Positions 52,631-63,714 of a stretch of DNA of 64,000 bases are shown in pieces (positions within the stretch are counted from its first letter, which is position 1; every line of letters starts with the position of its first letter). The DNA comes from Lamellibrachia satsuma (taxonomy: Eukaryota > Annelida > Polychaeta > Sabellida > Siboglinidae). The DNA is taken from contig BSQZ01000039.1 in NCBI GenBank assembly GCA_033239005.1, positions 3,258,316-3,322,315 of the forward strand. The letters run 5' to 3'. The position numbers and the translations under genes were made by a program. The notes beneath the pieces are model-generated. The model saw nothing but the letters and a program-made list of their open reading frames with translations, searched no databases and was not told the DNA's origin.

Positions 52631-54150
52631 TTTACAGTACTGGTTATAAACCAATATGGTAAGATTCACAAGTAAAAAAGCGTTCTCCCGGCGTGGTTAA
52701 ATTAATTTTGTTCTATCAATCATTGATAAAAAAACGCATGTAGTTGCGCAGTACATAAGAAACCCGAGCAGGCAGATGTTCAAAACGTTTTAGTTCGCAG
52801 GTCGAGCATTTATTCATCTATCATTGTGCAACAACGGTGGAAATAAAGGTGGCAACTATGGTGGCAACAACGGTGGAAACAATGGTGGCAACAACGGTGG
52901 AAACAACGTTGGCAACAATGGTGGCAACAACGGTGGAAACAATGGTGGCAACAACGGTGGAAACAACGTTGGCAACAATGGTGGCAACAACGGTGGAAAC
53001 AATGGTGGCAACAATGTTAGCAACAATGGTGGCAACAACGGTGGAAACAATGGTGGCAACAATGTTGGCAACAACGGTGGAAATAAAGTTGGCAACAATG
53101 GTGGAAACAACGGTGGAAACAATGTTGGCAACAATGGTGGCAACAACTGTGGAAACAATGGTGGCAACAATGTTGGCAACAACGGTGGAAATAAAGGTGG
53201 CAACTATGTTGGCAACAACGGTGGAAACAATGTTGGCAACAGTGGTGGCAACAACGGTGGAAACAATGGTGGCAATAATGGTGGCAACAACGGTGGAAAC
53301 AATGTTGGCAACAATGGTGGCAACAACGGTGGAAACAATGGTGGTAATAATGGTGGCAACAACGGTGGAAACAATGTTGGCAACAATGTTGGCAATAATG
53401 GTGGCAAGAACGGTGGAAACAATGGTGGCAACAATGTTGGCAAGAACGGTGGAAACAATGTTGGCAACAATGGTGGCAACAACGGTGGAAACAATGGTGG
53501 CAACAATGGTGGCAACAACGGTGGAAACAACGTTGGCAACAATGGTGGCAACAACGGTGGAAACAATGGTGGCAACAATGTTAGCAACAATGGTGGCAAC
53601 AACGGTGGAAACAATGGTGGCAACAATGTTGGCAACAACGGTGGAAATAAAGTTGGCAACAATGGTGGAAACAACGGTGGAAACAATGTTGGCAACAATG
53701 GTGGCAACAACGGTGGAAACAATGGTGGCAACAATGTTGGCAACAACGGTGGAAATAAAGGTGGCAACTATGGTGGCAACAACGGTGGAAACAATGTTGG
53801 CAACAGTGGTGGCAACAACGGTGGAAACAATGGTGGCAACAATGGTGGCAACAACGGTGGAAACAATGTTGGCAACAATGGTGGCAACAACGGTGGAAAC
53901 AATGGTGGTAATAATGGTGGCAACAACGGTGGAAACAATGGTGGCAACAATGTTGGCAATAATGGTGGCAACAACGGTGGAAACAATGGTGGCAACAATG
54001 TTGGCAAGAACGGTGGAAACAATGGTGGCAACAATGGTGGCAACAACGGAGGAAACAATGGTGGCAACAATGTTGGCAACAATTGTGGCACTGTTAATGC
54101 ATGTATGGCATTTTGTTGTTGGTATTATATGAGACGGTAGTATTGCATAT
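52631..54150. repeat. satellite block 2: same spacer, longer 12-bp array with a 564-bp higher-order repeat
   Basis: The 195-bp spacer recurs from 52631 (815 bp after its first copy). The array from about 52828 to 54090 shows marker variants spaced exactly 564 bp apart: GTTAG at 53016 and 53580, AAATAAAGTT at 53081 and 53645, ATAAAG at 53191 and 53755. 564 is 47 units of 12 bp. The plus frame reads (GGNN)n for over 400 codons, and reverse frames read LPPLFPPLL or VATIVST. All arise from the 12-bp period. Confidence 0.95.
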
Positions 54151-54824
54151 TCGGTCACATCATAATATTAATTACTGAGTTGTTGCTAATTTAAAAACAA
54201 AACTGTTTGAGTGTGTAGCCTACTGCTTGAAATGCGACAATGAATTCCCGTCACAAATGTGTCAAGATGACGATTTACGTTTTAGTCTTCACGACGTCGA
54301 TATTGTGCATGTGTTAATGTCTCAATGTGTGCATGAACAAGTTACTTAAATCACGTGTATGGCGGTATATCTCACCAAATGTTCTGATGAGAGATGCCCA
54401 TATAGTTCCTCAGGAAAAAGTCAATTTGTTACTTCGACAAAAATGTCGCAATGGCAAAATACCAACATAATTAAGCTAAAGCTTTAACGTTATGTTTTAA
54501 TATGTAGTTTTAGTCAAAACGGCACTCACGACTTTACGGGATGGGTAATGTTTTGGCAAGGACATCAATGCATGCACCTAAAAATAGGTACAAATAGATT
54601 CAAATTGCATAGGGTGTTAAAAACCGTAAAATAAGTTTGAAAAAGTAGGTAAATTTTACCTGTTTCAGTAGTGTTACTAAACCACTAAGAAGCATTCACG
54701 ATTGACCAATGTCATGTCTTGCTGTGACTAGTCACGCGAGGCGATACCATCGCGACCGGAATGCTCGCCAACACTCGCACTGCTAACAAATGTATCGCCA
54801 ACCACCAGAGCAGATGTGCAGTCA
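54151..54824. other. no recognisable gene
   Basis: Unique-looking DNA. Nothing recognised. Confidence 0.4.
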
Positions 54825-54870
54825 TGCATGCATGTATGCATGCATCCGTGCGGGCATGCATGCATGCTAT
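54825..54870. repeat. (GCAT)n microsatellite
   Basis: Imperfect GCATGCATGTATGCATGCAT-type run. Confidence 0.85.
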
Positions 54871-54910
54871 GGTGAATGCGTGCATGCTTTCATACGTGCG
54901 AAGCAGATTA

Positions 54911-54976
54911 TACTCACATTCGTGAGTATATATTACATATATACTCACGAATATTACATATATACTCACGAATGTG
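54911..54976. repeat. nested inverted repeat
   Basis: Arm CACATTCGTGAGTATATA (54915-54932) has a 15-bp partial partner at 54938-54952 (TATATACTCACGAAT) and a full 18-bp partner at 54959-54976. The two partners are a 21-bp direct repeat, so either can pair with the left arm. A smaller hairpin (TACTCAC with GTGAGTA) sits at the left edge. Confidence 0.85.
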
Positions 54977-55079
54977 ATGTCTTCAATTAGCTGGTAAGTT
55001 CATGTAAAGACACCAGCACGTGATAATGGAAACCCGCATTACACAACAGGTTATTTCTGTAACATATCTGGATGCCTCG

Positions 55080-55275
55080 AGTTTATTTTGTTAATAAATC
55101 CATGTAACAGCGCAGTACAGACAAATACACGGACAGGCAGATATTCACGACATTTTAATTCGCATGTCGACCATTTATTTATCTGGTCTCAACAGTGGTG
55201 GTAACAATGGTGGAACATTTACCACATGTATGCCCATATGTTATTGGTTTTATATTAGACAATGACAGTAGTATT
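55080..55275. repeat. degenerate third copy of the GGNN satellite block
   Basis: CGAGTTTATTTTGTTAATAA is followed by spacer-like sequence (GGACAGGCAGATATTCACGA, TCGACCATTTATTTATCTGG), only about two array units (GGTGGTAACAATGGTGGAAC), and a right flank similar to that after block 2. The array has nearly collapsed. Confidence 0.75.
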
Positions 55276-55294
55276 TGTGCAATTCTCAATCCTC

Positions 55295-55505
55295 CAAAAT
55301 GTGCAGATTTTGGAGCTCATTCTGATTGGTTGAAATTTGAAATGGAGCGTTCTGATTGGTCATGCGCTTATTGCCGCTAGGGGCGCCACGGTATAATCCC
55401 ATATTATCGCTCAAATGTGCAGATTTTTGAGCTCTTTCTGATTGGTCGAGAGCAGTCTCACAACCAGAGGGCGCAACGTATCATCCCCTATTATCGCCCC
55501 TGAGG
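55295..55505. repeat. CCAAT-box-bearing direct repeat
   Basis: GTGCAGATTTTGGAGCTC(A)TTCTGATTGG near 55302 recurs as GTGCAGATTTTTGAGCTC(T)TTCTGATTGG near 55416, each followed by a line containing a (C)GTAT(A/C)ATCCC segment. CTGATTGG is a CCAAT (NF-Y-type) core. No gene start is seen nearby. Confidence 0.7.
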
Positions 55506-55559
55506 AATTGTTTTGCGGTAATATTATTGCCAGGTGGCACTACGGGTCAAGTGTTTCGA

Positions 55560-55985
55560 CGGTACTGATGGGTCGAGAGCCGTCACGTGACCTATTACGT
55601 CACAGTTCCTCATTTGCATATCACGTGACTTCTCTATGGAGGTCGCCATCTTGTTTTGCTGCCATGTTGTTTTGCGATAATACGGTCACCAGGAGGCGCT
55701 GCTACAACGTCACAGTTTCTCATTTGCATATCACGTGACCTCTCTATGGAGGCTGCCATCTTGTTTTGGTGCCATGTTTTTTTGCGATGATACGGTCACC
55801 AGGGGCGCTACGAGTCAAGGTCAAATGTGTCGACGGTTCTGATGGGTCGAGAGCAGTCACGTGATTTATGACGCCACAGCTGTTCATTTGTATATCACGT
55901 TACCTCTCTATGGAGGTTGCCATCTTGTTTTGCTGCCATGTTGTTTTGTATTGATACGATTACCAGACGGCACAGCGGGGCAAGG
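55560..55985. promoter_or_regulatory. three tandem copies with octamer, CACGTGAC and GCCATCTTG boxes
   Basis: Copies near 55590, 55705 and 55855 each contain a GTCACGTGA-type or CACAG box, CATTTG(C/T)ATATCACGT(G/T)AC, CTCTCTATGGAGG and GCCATCTTGTTTTG, spaced similarly. The boxes resemble an octamer or POU site, an E-box (CACGTG) and a YY1-type site. Whether they regulate anything is unknown; a transposon-derived repeat is equally likely. Confidence 0.6.
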
Positions 55986-56255
55986 TCGAAGGTCGAAGGT
56001 CAAAGGTTATCAACCTTTTGCTTTGATACAATTGCCATTTAGGGTTAGGGTTAGTAACCCTAATGGACAATTCGATAAAAACTGGTAAACTGTAGAAATA
56101 ATTGTCAGTTAGAGTTAGGGTTAGGGTTAGTAACCCTAATGAAAGGTCAAAGGTCACCGACCTTTTTTACTTATACGATTGCCAGTTAGGGTTAGGGTTA
56201 CCCTAATTCTGACGTCAGTAGTGAATCCTAATATGAACCCTGACCCTAACCCTAA
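55980..56255. repeat. interstitial telomeric TTAGGG blocks, including head-to-head pairs
   Basis: Short TTAGGG runs at 56039-56053, 56113-56129, 56186-56196 and (as CCCTAA) near 56240-56252. Twice they meet inverted copies at a perfect dyad: TTAGGGTTA-G-TAACCCTAA at 56045-56063 and 56121-56139. Between them lie AGGTCAAAGGTCA and similar direct repeats, and short palindromes such as AAGGTTATCAACCTT. Confidence 0.88.
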
Positions 56256-56379
56256 AAGAACATGCAGGAAGAACGGTTTTGATTACAGTGGCGGTTCGGT
56301 TCACTACTGACGATTATGGCGCGCCTTTCGAGACGTGTCGGGGTACAGAACCGTTTCATGTAGTTTTTTCTTCTTTTCT

Positions 56380-56960
56380 GGAACATTCGAACGACGTCAT
56401 GGAATTTTCCACACTCACGAAAAGAAACACGAACGCGCATTTTCACCCTGCTACTAGACTGACACCTAGCGGTCGAAAGTTCGTGCATGCAGCGTGAAAA
56501 ACGTAGCCGTACATGTAAGATATATACGACGCATATCGCATCATTGCATTATATCGAGACCTTTTCGACGTATGTCGTTTCTCGTCGACACCTACATATC
56601 GCTTAGTTCACCACGAGTCTGCAAAACACCGAGAGGTCAAAAGGTCAAAAGGTCAAGGTCAACAACACCGCCGCTTTCTGGAACGTTCAAACGAAGTCAC
56701 GCCTTTTCACCCTGTTAGTAGACTGAAACCTAACGGACGAAAGTACGTGCATGCAGCGGAGAAAACGTAGCCGTGCATGTAAGCTATACGACGCATATTG
56801 CATCGTTGCATTATATCGAGAACTTTTCGATGTATGTCGTTTCGCGAAGGTCAAGGTCAATAAAAAAACACCGCCGCTTTCTGGAACGTTCGAACGAAGT
56901 CATGGAATTTTCCATAAACACCGCGAGGTCAAAAGGTCAAGGTCAAACCAGTTTTCCCGC
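56380..56960. repeat. three diverged direct repeats of up to ~300 bp with AGGTCA clusters
   Basis: TGGAACATTCGAACGACGTC (56380), TGGAACGTTCAAACGAAGTC (56679) and TGGAACGTTCGAACGAAGTC (56880) start similar blocks. The first two share GTGCATGCAGCG, AAAACGTAGCCGT and TGCATTATATCGAGA. Runs of AGGTCAAA follow near 56636 and 56926. The frames reading EVMEFSINT-like peptides are repeats, not genes. Confidence 0.75.
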
Positions 56961-57124
56961 TAAATGTGTCTAGCTGCATGTCTTTATTTGGTAATGTTCT
57001 GCATGCTGTGCTTGTGATGTTCACGTGCTACGCGCGTGTTGTTGGTCAGAATCGGTTCAAACCGGTGCCAACCGGGAAAAACCCATAAAAAAGTGCACCG
57101 TCAGCAGTAGCGACTGACTTGTGC

Positions 57125-57320
57125 GTTCCCACTCGTCTTGTCTTTTTTGACATTGCTCAGTCGCTGTTGGTGGACTTTTGCTTGTGCGCTTCCACTCGTC
57201 TTGTCTTTTCCAACTGGTCAGTCGCTGTTAGTGGACTTTGGCTTGTGCGCTTCCACTCGTCTTGTCTTTTTTGACACTGGTCAGTCGTTGTTGGTGGACT
57301 TTGGCTTGTGCATTCCCACG
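57125..57320. repeat. ~60-bp tandem repeat, 3 copies
   Basis: Units contain CACTCGTCTTGTCTTTT and AGTCG(C/T)TGTT(G/A)GTGGACTT, beginning near 57129, 57189 and 57250. Confidence 0.9.
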
Positions 57321-57324
57321 CGGC

Positions 57325-57945
57325 AGACATTTACCACTGTGTGATATGCGTGGAGACACAGACCACAATGTGACATGCACGGAGACATCGACTGCTATAT
57401 GACATGTATGGAGACATTTACCGCTGTGTGATATGTATGGAGACGTTCACCACCATGTGATATGTGTGGAGACATTTACCCCTGTGTGATATGTATGGAG
57501 ACATATGACACCATGTGACATGCATGGAGACATTTACAACTGTGTGATACATTAACCACAATGTGACAAGCATGGAGACATTGACTGCGATGTGACATGT
57601 ATGGAGACATTTACCACTGTGTGATATGTGTGGAGACGTTTACCACCATGTGATATGTGTGGAGACATTTACTCCTGTGTGATATGTATGGGGACATTTG
57701 ACACCATGTGATATGCGTGGAGACATTGACCTCCATGTGACATGCATATGATATGAATGGAGACATCTGATACTATTTAATATGTATGGAGACATTGACT
57801 ACCATGCGACATATATGGAGAAATTGACCGCCGTGTGACATGCATGGAGATATCGACTACCATGTGACATGCATGGAGACATTCACCACCATGTGATATG
57901 TGTGGAGACATTTACCACTGTGTGATATGCGTGGAGACATTGAAC
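57325..57945 (+). repeat. 29-bp satellite array, orientation 1
   Basis: About 21 diverged copies of a 29-bp unit containing TATGGAGACATT(T/G)ACCAC and TGTGATATG. Spacing between GGAGACA words is 29 bp (57381, 57410, 57439). Confidence 0.9.
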
Positions 57946-57948
57946 ACA

Positions 57949-58078
57949 ACTTGAAAAAAACAAGACACTGTCATACGCAACTTGAAGAAAACAAGACACT
58001 GTCACACACAACTTGAAGAAAACAAGACATTGTCACACACAACTTGAAGAAAACAAGACATTGTCATACACAACGTTT
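57949..58078. repeat. 31-bp tandem repeat, 4 copies
   Basis: AACTTGAAGAAAACAAGACA followed by (C/T)TGTCACACAC, four times. Confidence 0.92.
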
Positions 58079-58084
58079 CAATGC

Positions 58085-58764
58085 AGGCTATCTACGAGCT
58101 AACAACTATGTAATGATAGGGTTGTCAAACAGCACTGTCTCGATGCAGGCTCTCTAGGGTTATACAACCGACAACAGGTTGGGTTACACCTCTTTCCATG
58201 CCGCCGCCACCACGGAACACGGGCGGTCGTCATGTAATATGCGTGGAGACATTGACCACTGTGTGATATGTATAGAGACATTTACCACTGTCTGAATGCA
58301 GGCTATCTAGGGTTATACAACCGACAACAGGTTGGGGTTACACCTAGGGTTATACAACCGAAAACAGGTTGGGGTTATACAACCGACAACAGGTTGGGGT
58401 TACACCTTTTTCCCTATCGCCGCCGCCACGTAGCACTGTGCACTTGTTGTGCGTCAAACCGGTCGTGTAGTGTTATACAACTGACAACAGGGTGGGTTTA
58501 CCCCTTTTTGCTGGCTATCTAGGGTTATACAACCGACAACAGGTTGGGGTTACAACTATTTCCGTACCGCTGTCGAAACGGAGCTGGTAGGGTTGTGCAA
58601 ACGGCACTGTCTCGATGCAGTGTATCTAGGGTTATACAACCGACAAAAGGTTGGGGTTACACTTTTTGTAGGTTATCTAGGGTTATACAACCGACACCAA
58701 TTTGGGATTACACCTTTTTGCAGTCTATCTCGGGTTATACAACCGACAACAGGTTGGGGTTAGG
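58085..58764. repeat. dispersed repeats of a GGTTATACAACCGACAACAG motif
   Basis: At least nine copies (near 58155, 58309, 58346, 58374, 58470, 58522, 58630, 58681 and 58734), each usually followed by GTTGGGGTTACACC and sometimes TTTTTCCGTACCG. Several start TCTAGGGTTATACAACC, embedding TAGGGTTA. Spacing is irregular. Confidence 0.85.
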
Positions 58765-58790
58765 CTTTTTCCGTACCGGTACGGAAAAAG
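58765..58790. repeat. perfect 26-bp palindrome at a repeat-orientation switch
   Basis: CTTTTTCCGTACC followed immediately by its reverse complement. To its left is the GGTTATACAACC repeat field; to its right begins the 29-bp satellite in reverse orientation. Confidence 0.95.
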
Positions 58791-59340
58791 TCTCCACGCA
58801 TATCACATGGTGTCAAATGTCTCCATACATAACACACATGGGTAAATGTCTTCACACATATTACATGGTGGTAAACGTCTCCATACTTATCATACAGCGG
58901 TAAATGTCTCCATACATGTCACAAAGCAGTCAATGTCTCCATGCATGTCACGTTGTGGTCAATGTCTCCACGCATATCACACAGTGGTAAATGTCTCCAT
59001 GCATATCACATGGTGTGAAATGTCTCCATACATATCACACAGCGCTAAATGTCTCCATGCATATCACATGGCAGTCAATGTCTTCATGCATACCACGTGG
59101 TGTCAAATGTTTCCATGTATGTTACATGGCAGTCAATGTCTCCATGCATGTCACATGGTGTCAAATGTCTCCACACATATCACATGGTGGTGAATGTCTC
59201 CATACATATCACACAGAGGTAAATGTATCCACACATGTCACATAGCAGTCAATGTCTTCATGCATGTCACGTTGTGGTCAATGTCTCCACGCATATCACA
59301 CAGTGGTAAATATCTCCATACATATCACACAATGGTAGAT
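58791..59340 (-). repeat. 29-bp satellite array, orientation 2 (inverted)
   Basis: About 19 copies of the reverse complement of the unit at 57.3-57.9 kb (GTCTCCACGCATATCACATG, GTCTCCATACATATCAC). Frames reading SMHITW or CLHTYH are artefacts of the period. Confidence 0.92.
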
Positions 59341-59675
59341 GTCAGTCATTAAAATACGTTTGCAATATTTTACCTATAATCAGATTAGACCTGGGTCCAC
59401 TTCAGATATTTTATCCTTGACCTGGAATTTCGAAGTCGAATGTATCGTACGAATTACGCAACCTGGCGCAAAATATAGGTTTTCGGTGTATCGCTTTCAA
59501 ATAATTTCCTTTCCGCCATTTCGAGATGGCTGTCGTAAAAAAAACAATCTGCGTCATGCCTGTGCAGAGTACACTTAGACTGGATTTCAAAAAGAATGTC
59601 ACCGTTGTTCAAGTTTTGAGATATAAGTCTTCCCATTCAGCTCACTTTCCTGCCATTGTCAGATTCAACAGAGTC
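59341..59675. other. no recognisable gene
   Basis: Possibly the decayed upstream part of the relic that follows; no motif is secure. Confidence 0.3.
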
Positions 59676-60170
59676 GGTGGTTTTGACATGTACGTGGAAA
59701 TGTTGACACGCTTGTCACCATTGATTTTGCCCTGACCGCGTGCACTATGCATAGTACCGCCCCGTCCACATTAGAGATGTGAGCTCCTTGGCAGACACAC
59801 GCAATTCTGTGCATGAAACGTTCACCATCAAACTTTGGCTTTATTATCATTCATTCACAAAGATGACGATCGATCAGACACACGAACAGACTTGCGCAGT
59901 TGTAAAAGCAGATGGTGGTGCACTTCGACAATACATGGTGTCTGGCCCGTAGATGGCAAGGTTCTTTGACAAATATGAAACCTATTCGGAGCCAGCTATG
60001 CACATCTAAGCTCATTGTCACCACGATCAAACCACAAGTGTAAAAAAACAGCGTTCATGAAAAGTGAGAACTCACTGAACACTGCCATACAAAAATGTGA
60101 AAATCCATTGTGTGAGGAAGGATTTGATCAGCTGGTTCTGGATACCCTGGGTGTGTTTACCACAATAGTG
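59676..60170 (+). pseudogene. relic of an uncharacterised multicopy metazoan ORF family (HEQ motif)
   Basis: One frame reads PVHIRDVSSLADTRNSVHET near 59760. Another (59859-60012) reads MTIDQTHEQTCAVVKADGGA, then LRQYMVSGP, a stop and MARFFDKYETYSEP. After a further shift, HHDQTT and FMKSENSL..ENPLCEEGFDQLVLDT follow to about 60150. From general knowledge, the order RWLPVHxRDM, IDQxHEQxNxxVKxDGGA, RRWMVxGPExxR, HHEQ and GNPFxEExxDLLxLDT occurs in a large, unnamed, repetitive family of invertebrate and fish ORFs, probably of mobile origin. This copy is disabled by stops and shifts. I do not know its biochemical role. Confidence 0.5.
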
Positions 60171-62757
60171 TTGTGAACAGTGTCCTGATCAAGATAAACT
60201 CACACCTTTTGTATGAAGGAAGTTCGCTGTCGTGTGGAGCTCAACTCGCCTCTGCCGATAAATTGCATGACTTCTTTCGGTGCGACGATAACAAAATGGG
60301 ATATTTTGCTTTCCTGTGAGGCTGCAAAGTGTAACTGCAAGATATGATCTGTATTGTGATGTTGTTCTTTCCGTCGTCGATCTGTCACATCAACGTGAAT
60401 GAAACTCGAAGGCAGTGAAACTCGAAGGTCACCCAAAAAGAGAGACAAATCAACCACATTCCACGCACTGCCGGAGCGCACCAATAATGCGGCTCGCAGT
60501 TGGGGGGGGGGACTCAAACATCCTTTGTTTTGACGGGCGCCGTCTTTCGTAAAGGCAGATACGATGATGGAAAAGGTAAACAGTAATATAACTTGAAATC
60601 GTTGCCCCGAAAACCTATGTTTTTACACCAAAATTACCGCTTAATGTGAAGTGGTTTTTAATGTTTTTAGGATGAGAGAACATTGGTTTTGACAGCCGCT
60701 GTGTATAAAAATGGCGGATATGAATGTCGGAGAAGGTCAATAGTAAAATATTTGAAATCATTGCCCCAAAATATATATATATTGACACCAACATAATGGC
60801 TCTAGACTATGTAGTTAATAATACATTTGAAATCAGTGCCCCACAAAAAACTGATGTGTCATGCTTTTTATCGTTAAATGCACAATTCAGCCATATGTAC
60901 TGACATTTTAAAATGTCAAGATCAGTGGCATTTGACCTTGAAACTCAAGATCAAGAACACAAAATATGAAGAGGGTACTGGTCTAATCTGATTCTATGCA
61001 AAATAAAATTTGTAATTATAGGGTCCAATTTTCATACTTTTTTCCTGCAAATAACGATACTTTCCCTTAGACACAAAAAGGTTTCCTTCTGATAATATGT
61101 GTAAACTTTTTATGTGCGCCTATGAACGGGCTGGTCCCGGATGTATCGCGTTTTAAAAAGTTTAGGAAGTGTCTATGGAATTTTTAACGATAACTTAATT
61201 CGCCATGAATAATCATGTTACACCTGACATGTAAGTAATTGGCATAATGAATAAACGCATTTTTATTACGATTTTGGTCTAGCTTTTATTCGGAAATTCT
61301 CTTTACAGTATGCTATGGAGATAATAAAAATAACTTTTACAAACCTTGAGACATTCATTCAATTGTTCTATAGTGCACTGTTTCGCCGACGTTCGGAAAA
61401 CTACAACACGTTAGTGTGGTATTATCATTGATACAGTCAGTGTTTGTTTCAATGGACACATTAAGACTTTGCATCAAAGTTAAAATATTAACTTACTTTT
61501 GCTTTTCAAGGGAGCACAATGGAAATTAATTGACAATGTACAATTGTTGTGTTATCTATGTACATGTAGGGGAAGAATCGGTAATATGTGCATTCTGATA
61601 ATATGGGCCAATTAAAAAATTCAGAAATGTTACACCATGTTTGCAACATTGTTTGGCAAGGGTAGTTACCAAATCTCTTCACTTTTTCACTCAGCATCAC
61701 TTCTTAAATCATTGCATTGGCTCCCTGTATAATTGTCGTTTTTCAATGTGTTCATTAACCTAATTATGTGTCATGGGCGATAATGCAAGCATGCAGGATA
61801 AATGTCCCACCTGGTGGCAAACAGAGAACTGGATTGACCCAGAGAACTGGATTAATAGTATTCCACGATAAACATGTATTCGAATAACCGGCATGCTTCA
61901 TGTGAGATTATGCTTTCCGAAAGGCACTTCACTACATTTTGAAACTTGATTCAGTATTACAGTAACTTTCTTGCATGCCGCGGAGTCACAGCATTAGCGA
62001 TGCAATACAATCTATCGACGCACCCCGGTTAACCTTCTCGCTCTACCCACAACTCCGCATTCGCTTCTATTTAAAAAGGGATAGAGGAACAAGTCAAACA
62101 ATTACATACTAGTGTGGTTGCATGTACATTATTAGGATTATCGAGATTCGCCGAAGTGCGTCTAGGACCTTAGGCGGAGTTACGGAAAGGTGAGGTGGCT
62201 GTGCGAGGTGTGACTGCCGTTGCTTTTAACTTTTACGTTGACGTTTTGCGGTAGGCAAACCGACTACTTACCAGAGAGAGCGAGGAAGACAAACACTAGG
62301 ACGGCTACCACTCGCGGGACGTTCGACGTTACCAACATATCTGGAACAAACACGACACTTCTCGTCAATATTTTAACCCTTGGTTGATATAAATAATAGT
62401 TCTACCTCAGTTCCACATAGAAGGATTCTTTCTATTTATTCAGCGGGGCGCGGCGGTAAAGGGGTTATAAAACTGGTATCTCAATCAAGAGAACCCAGTT
62501 TCGAAACCTCTTGCTGCCGTTTCGGAACATTGGTAATTTCGTTCACCCCACGTTGCCAACGTTTACAGCTGTATAAATGAGTACCAGGTTTCACACAGTT
62601 GGACATGTGAACGAATAATCATCGCGTACTAATTGCAGCGTGGCTGAATGCTTCCCAGGAAAGTTGAGATGGCGCTGGTATGAACAGGTCTGTCAGGAGT
62701 TGAAGGGGAAAGCGCTTTGATCAGTCCAACGGACATGATACTGCGCCCCAGCACTGT
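60171..62757. other. no recognisable gene
   Basis: The first 350 bp may continue the preceding relic. The rest is AT-rich unique DNA with only short frames. A (G)8 run occurs near 60502. Nothing else is recognised. Confidence 0.4.
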
Positions 62758-62796
62758 CTTATGCAGCCAAAACCTCCATTGCACGCCAGAGGAATG
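62758..62796. repeat. direct repeat, left copy
   Basis: CTTATGCAGCCAAAACCTCC then ATTGCACGCCA; the partner is at 63808-63841. Confidence 0.85.
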
Positions 62797-62870
62797 CCAT
62801 TAAATAATAGGTTTATTATAGGGATAATTTATGCATACTCTCTTTGCAAACAGGTTCACGTTGCTGACGC

Positions 62871-63714
<844 letters not shown>

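Noticed and set aside
52009..54158. Gly-Asn-rich, Leu-Pro-Phe-rich and Val-Ala-Thr-rich frames of 107-445 codons
   Set aside because: All frames of a 12-bp period lacking stops. Open on both strands equally; no ATG with context, splice signals or domain.
56038..56255. A true chromosome end at 56 kb
   Set aside because: Only a few hexamers per run, interrupted and inverted, with non-telomeric DNA on both sides.
58268..59245. Frames of 79-119 codons reading SMHITW, CLHTYH or LYNRQQVG repeats
   Set aside because: Arise from the 29-bp satellite and the GGTTATACAACC repeats; no protein features.
60200..60517. 105-codon minus-strand frame near 60.3 kb as a host gene
   Set aside because: Lies at the end of the plus-strand HEQ-family relic and has no recognisable domain; likely chance or antisense.
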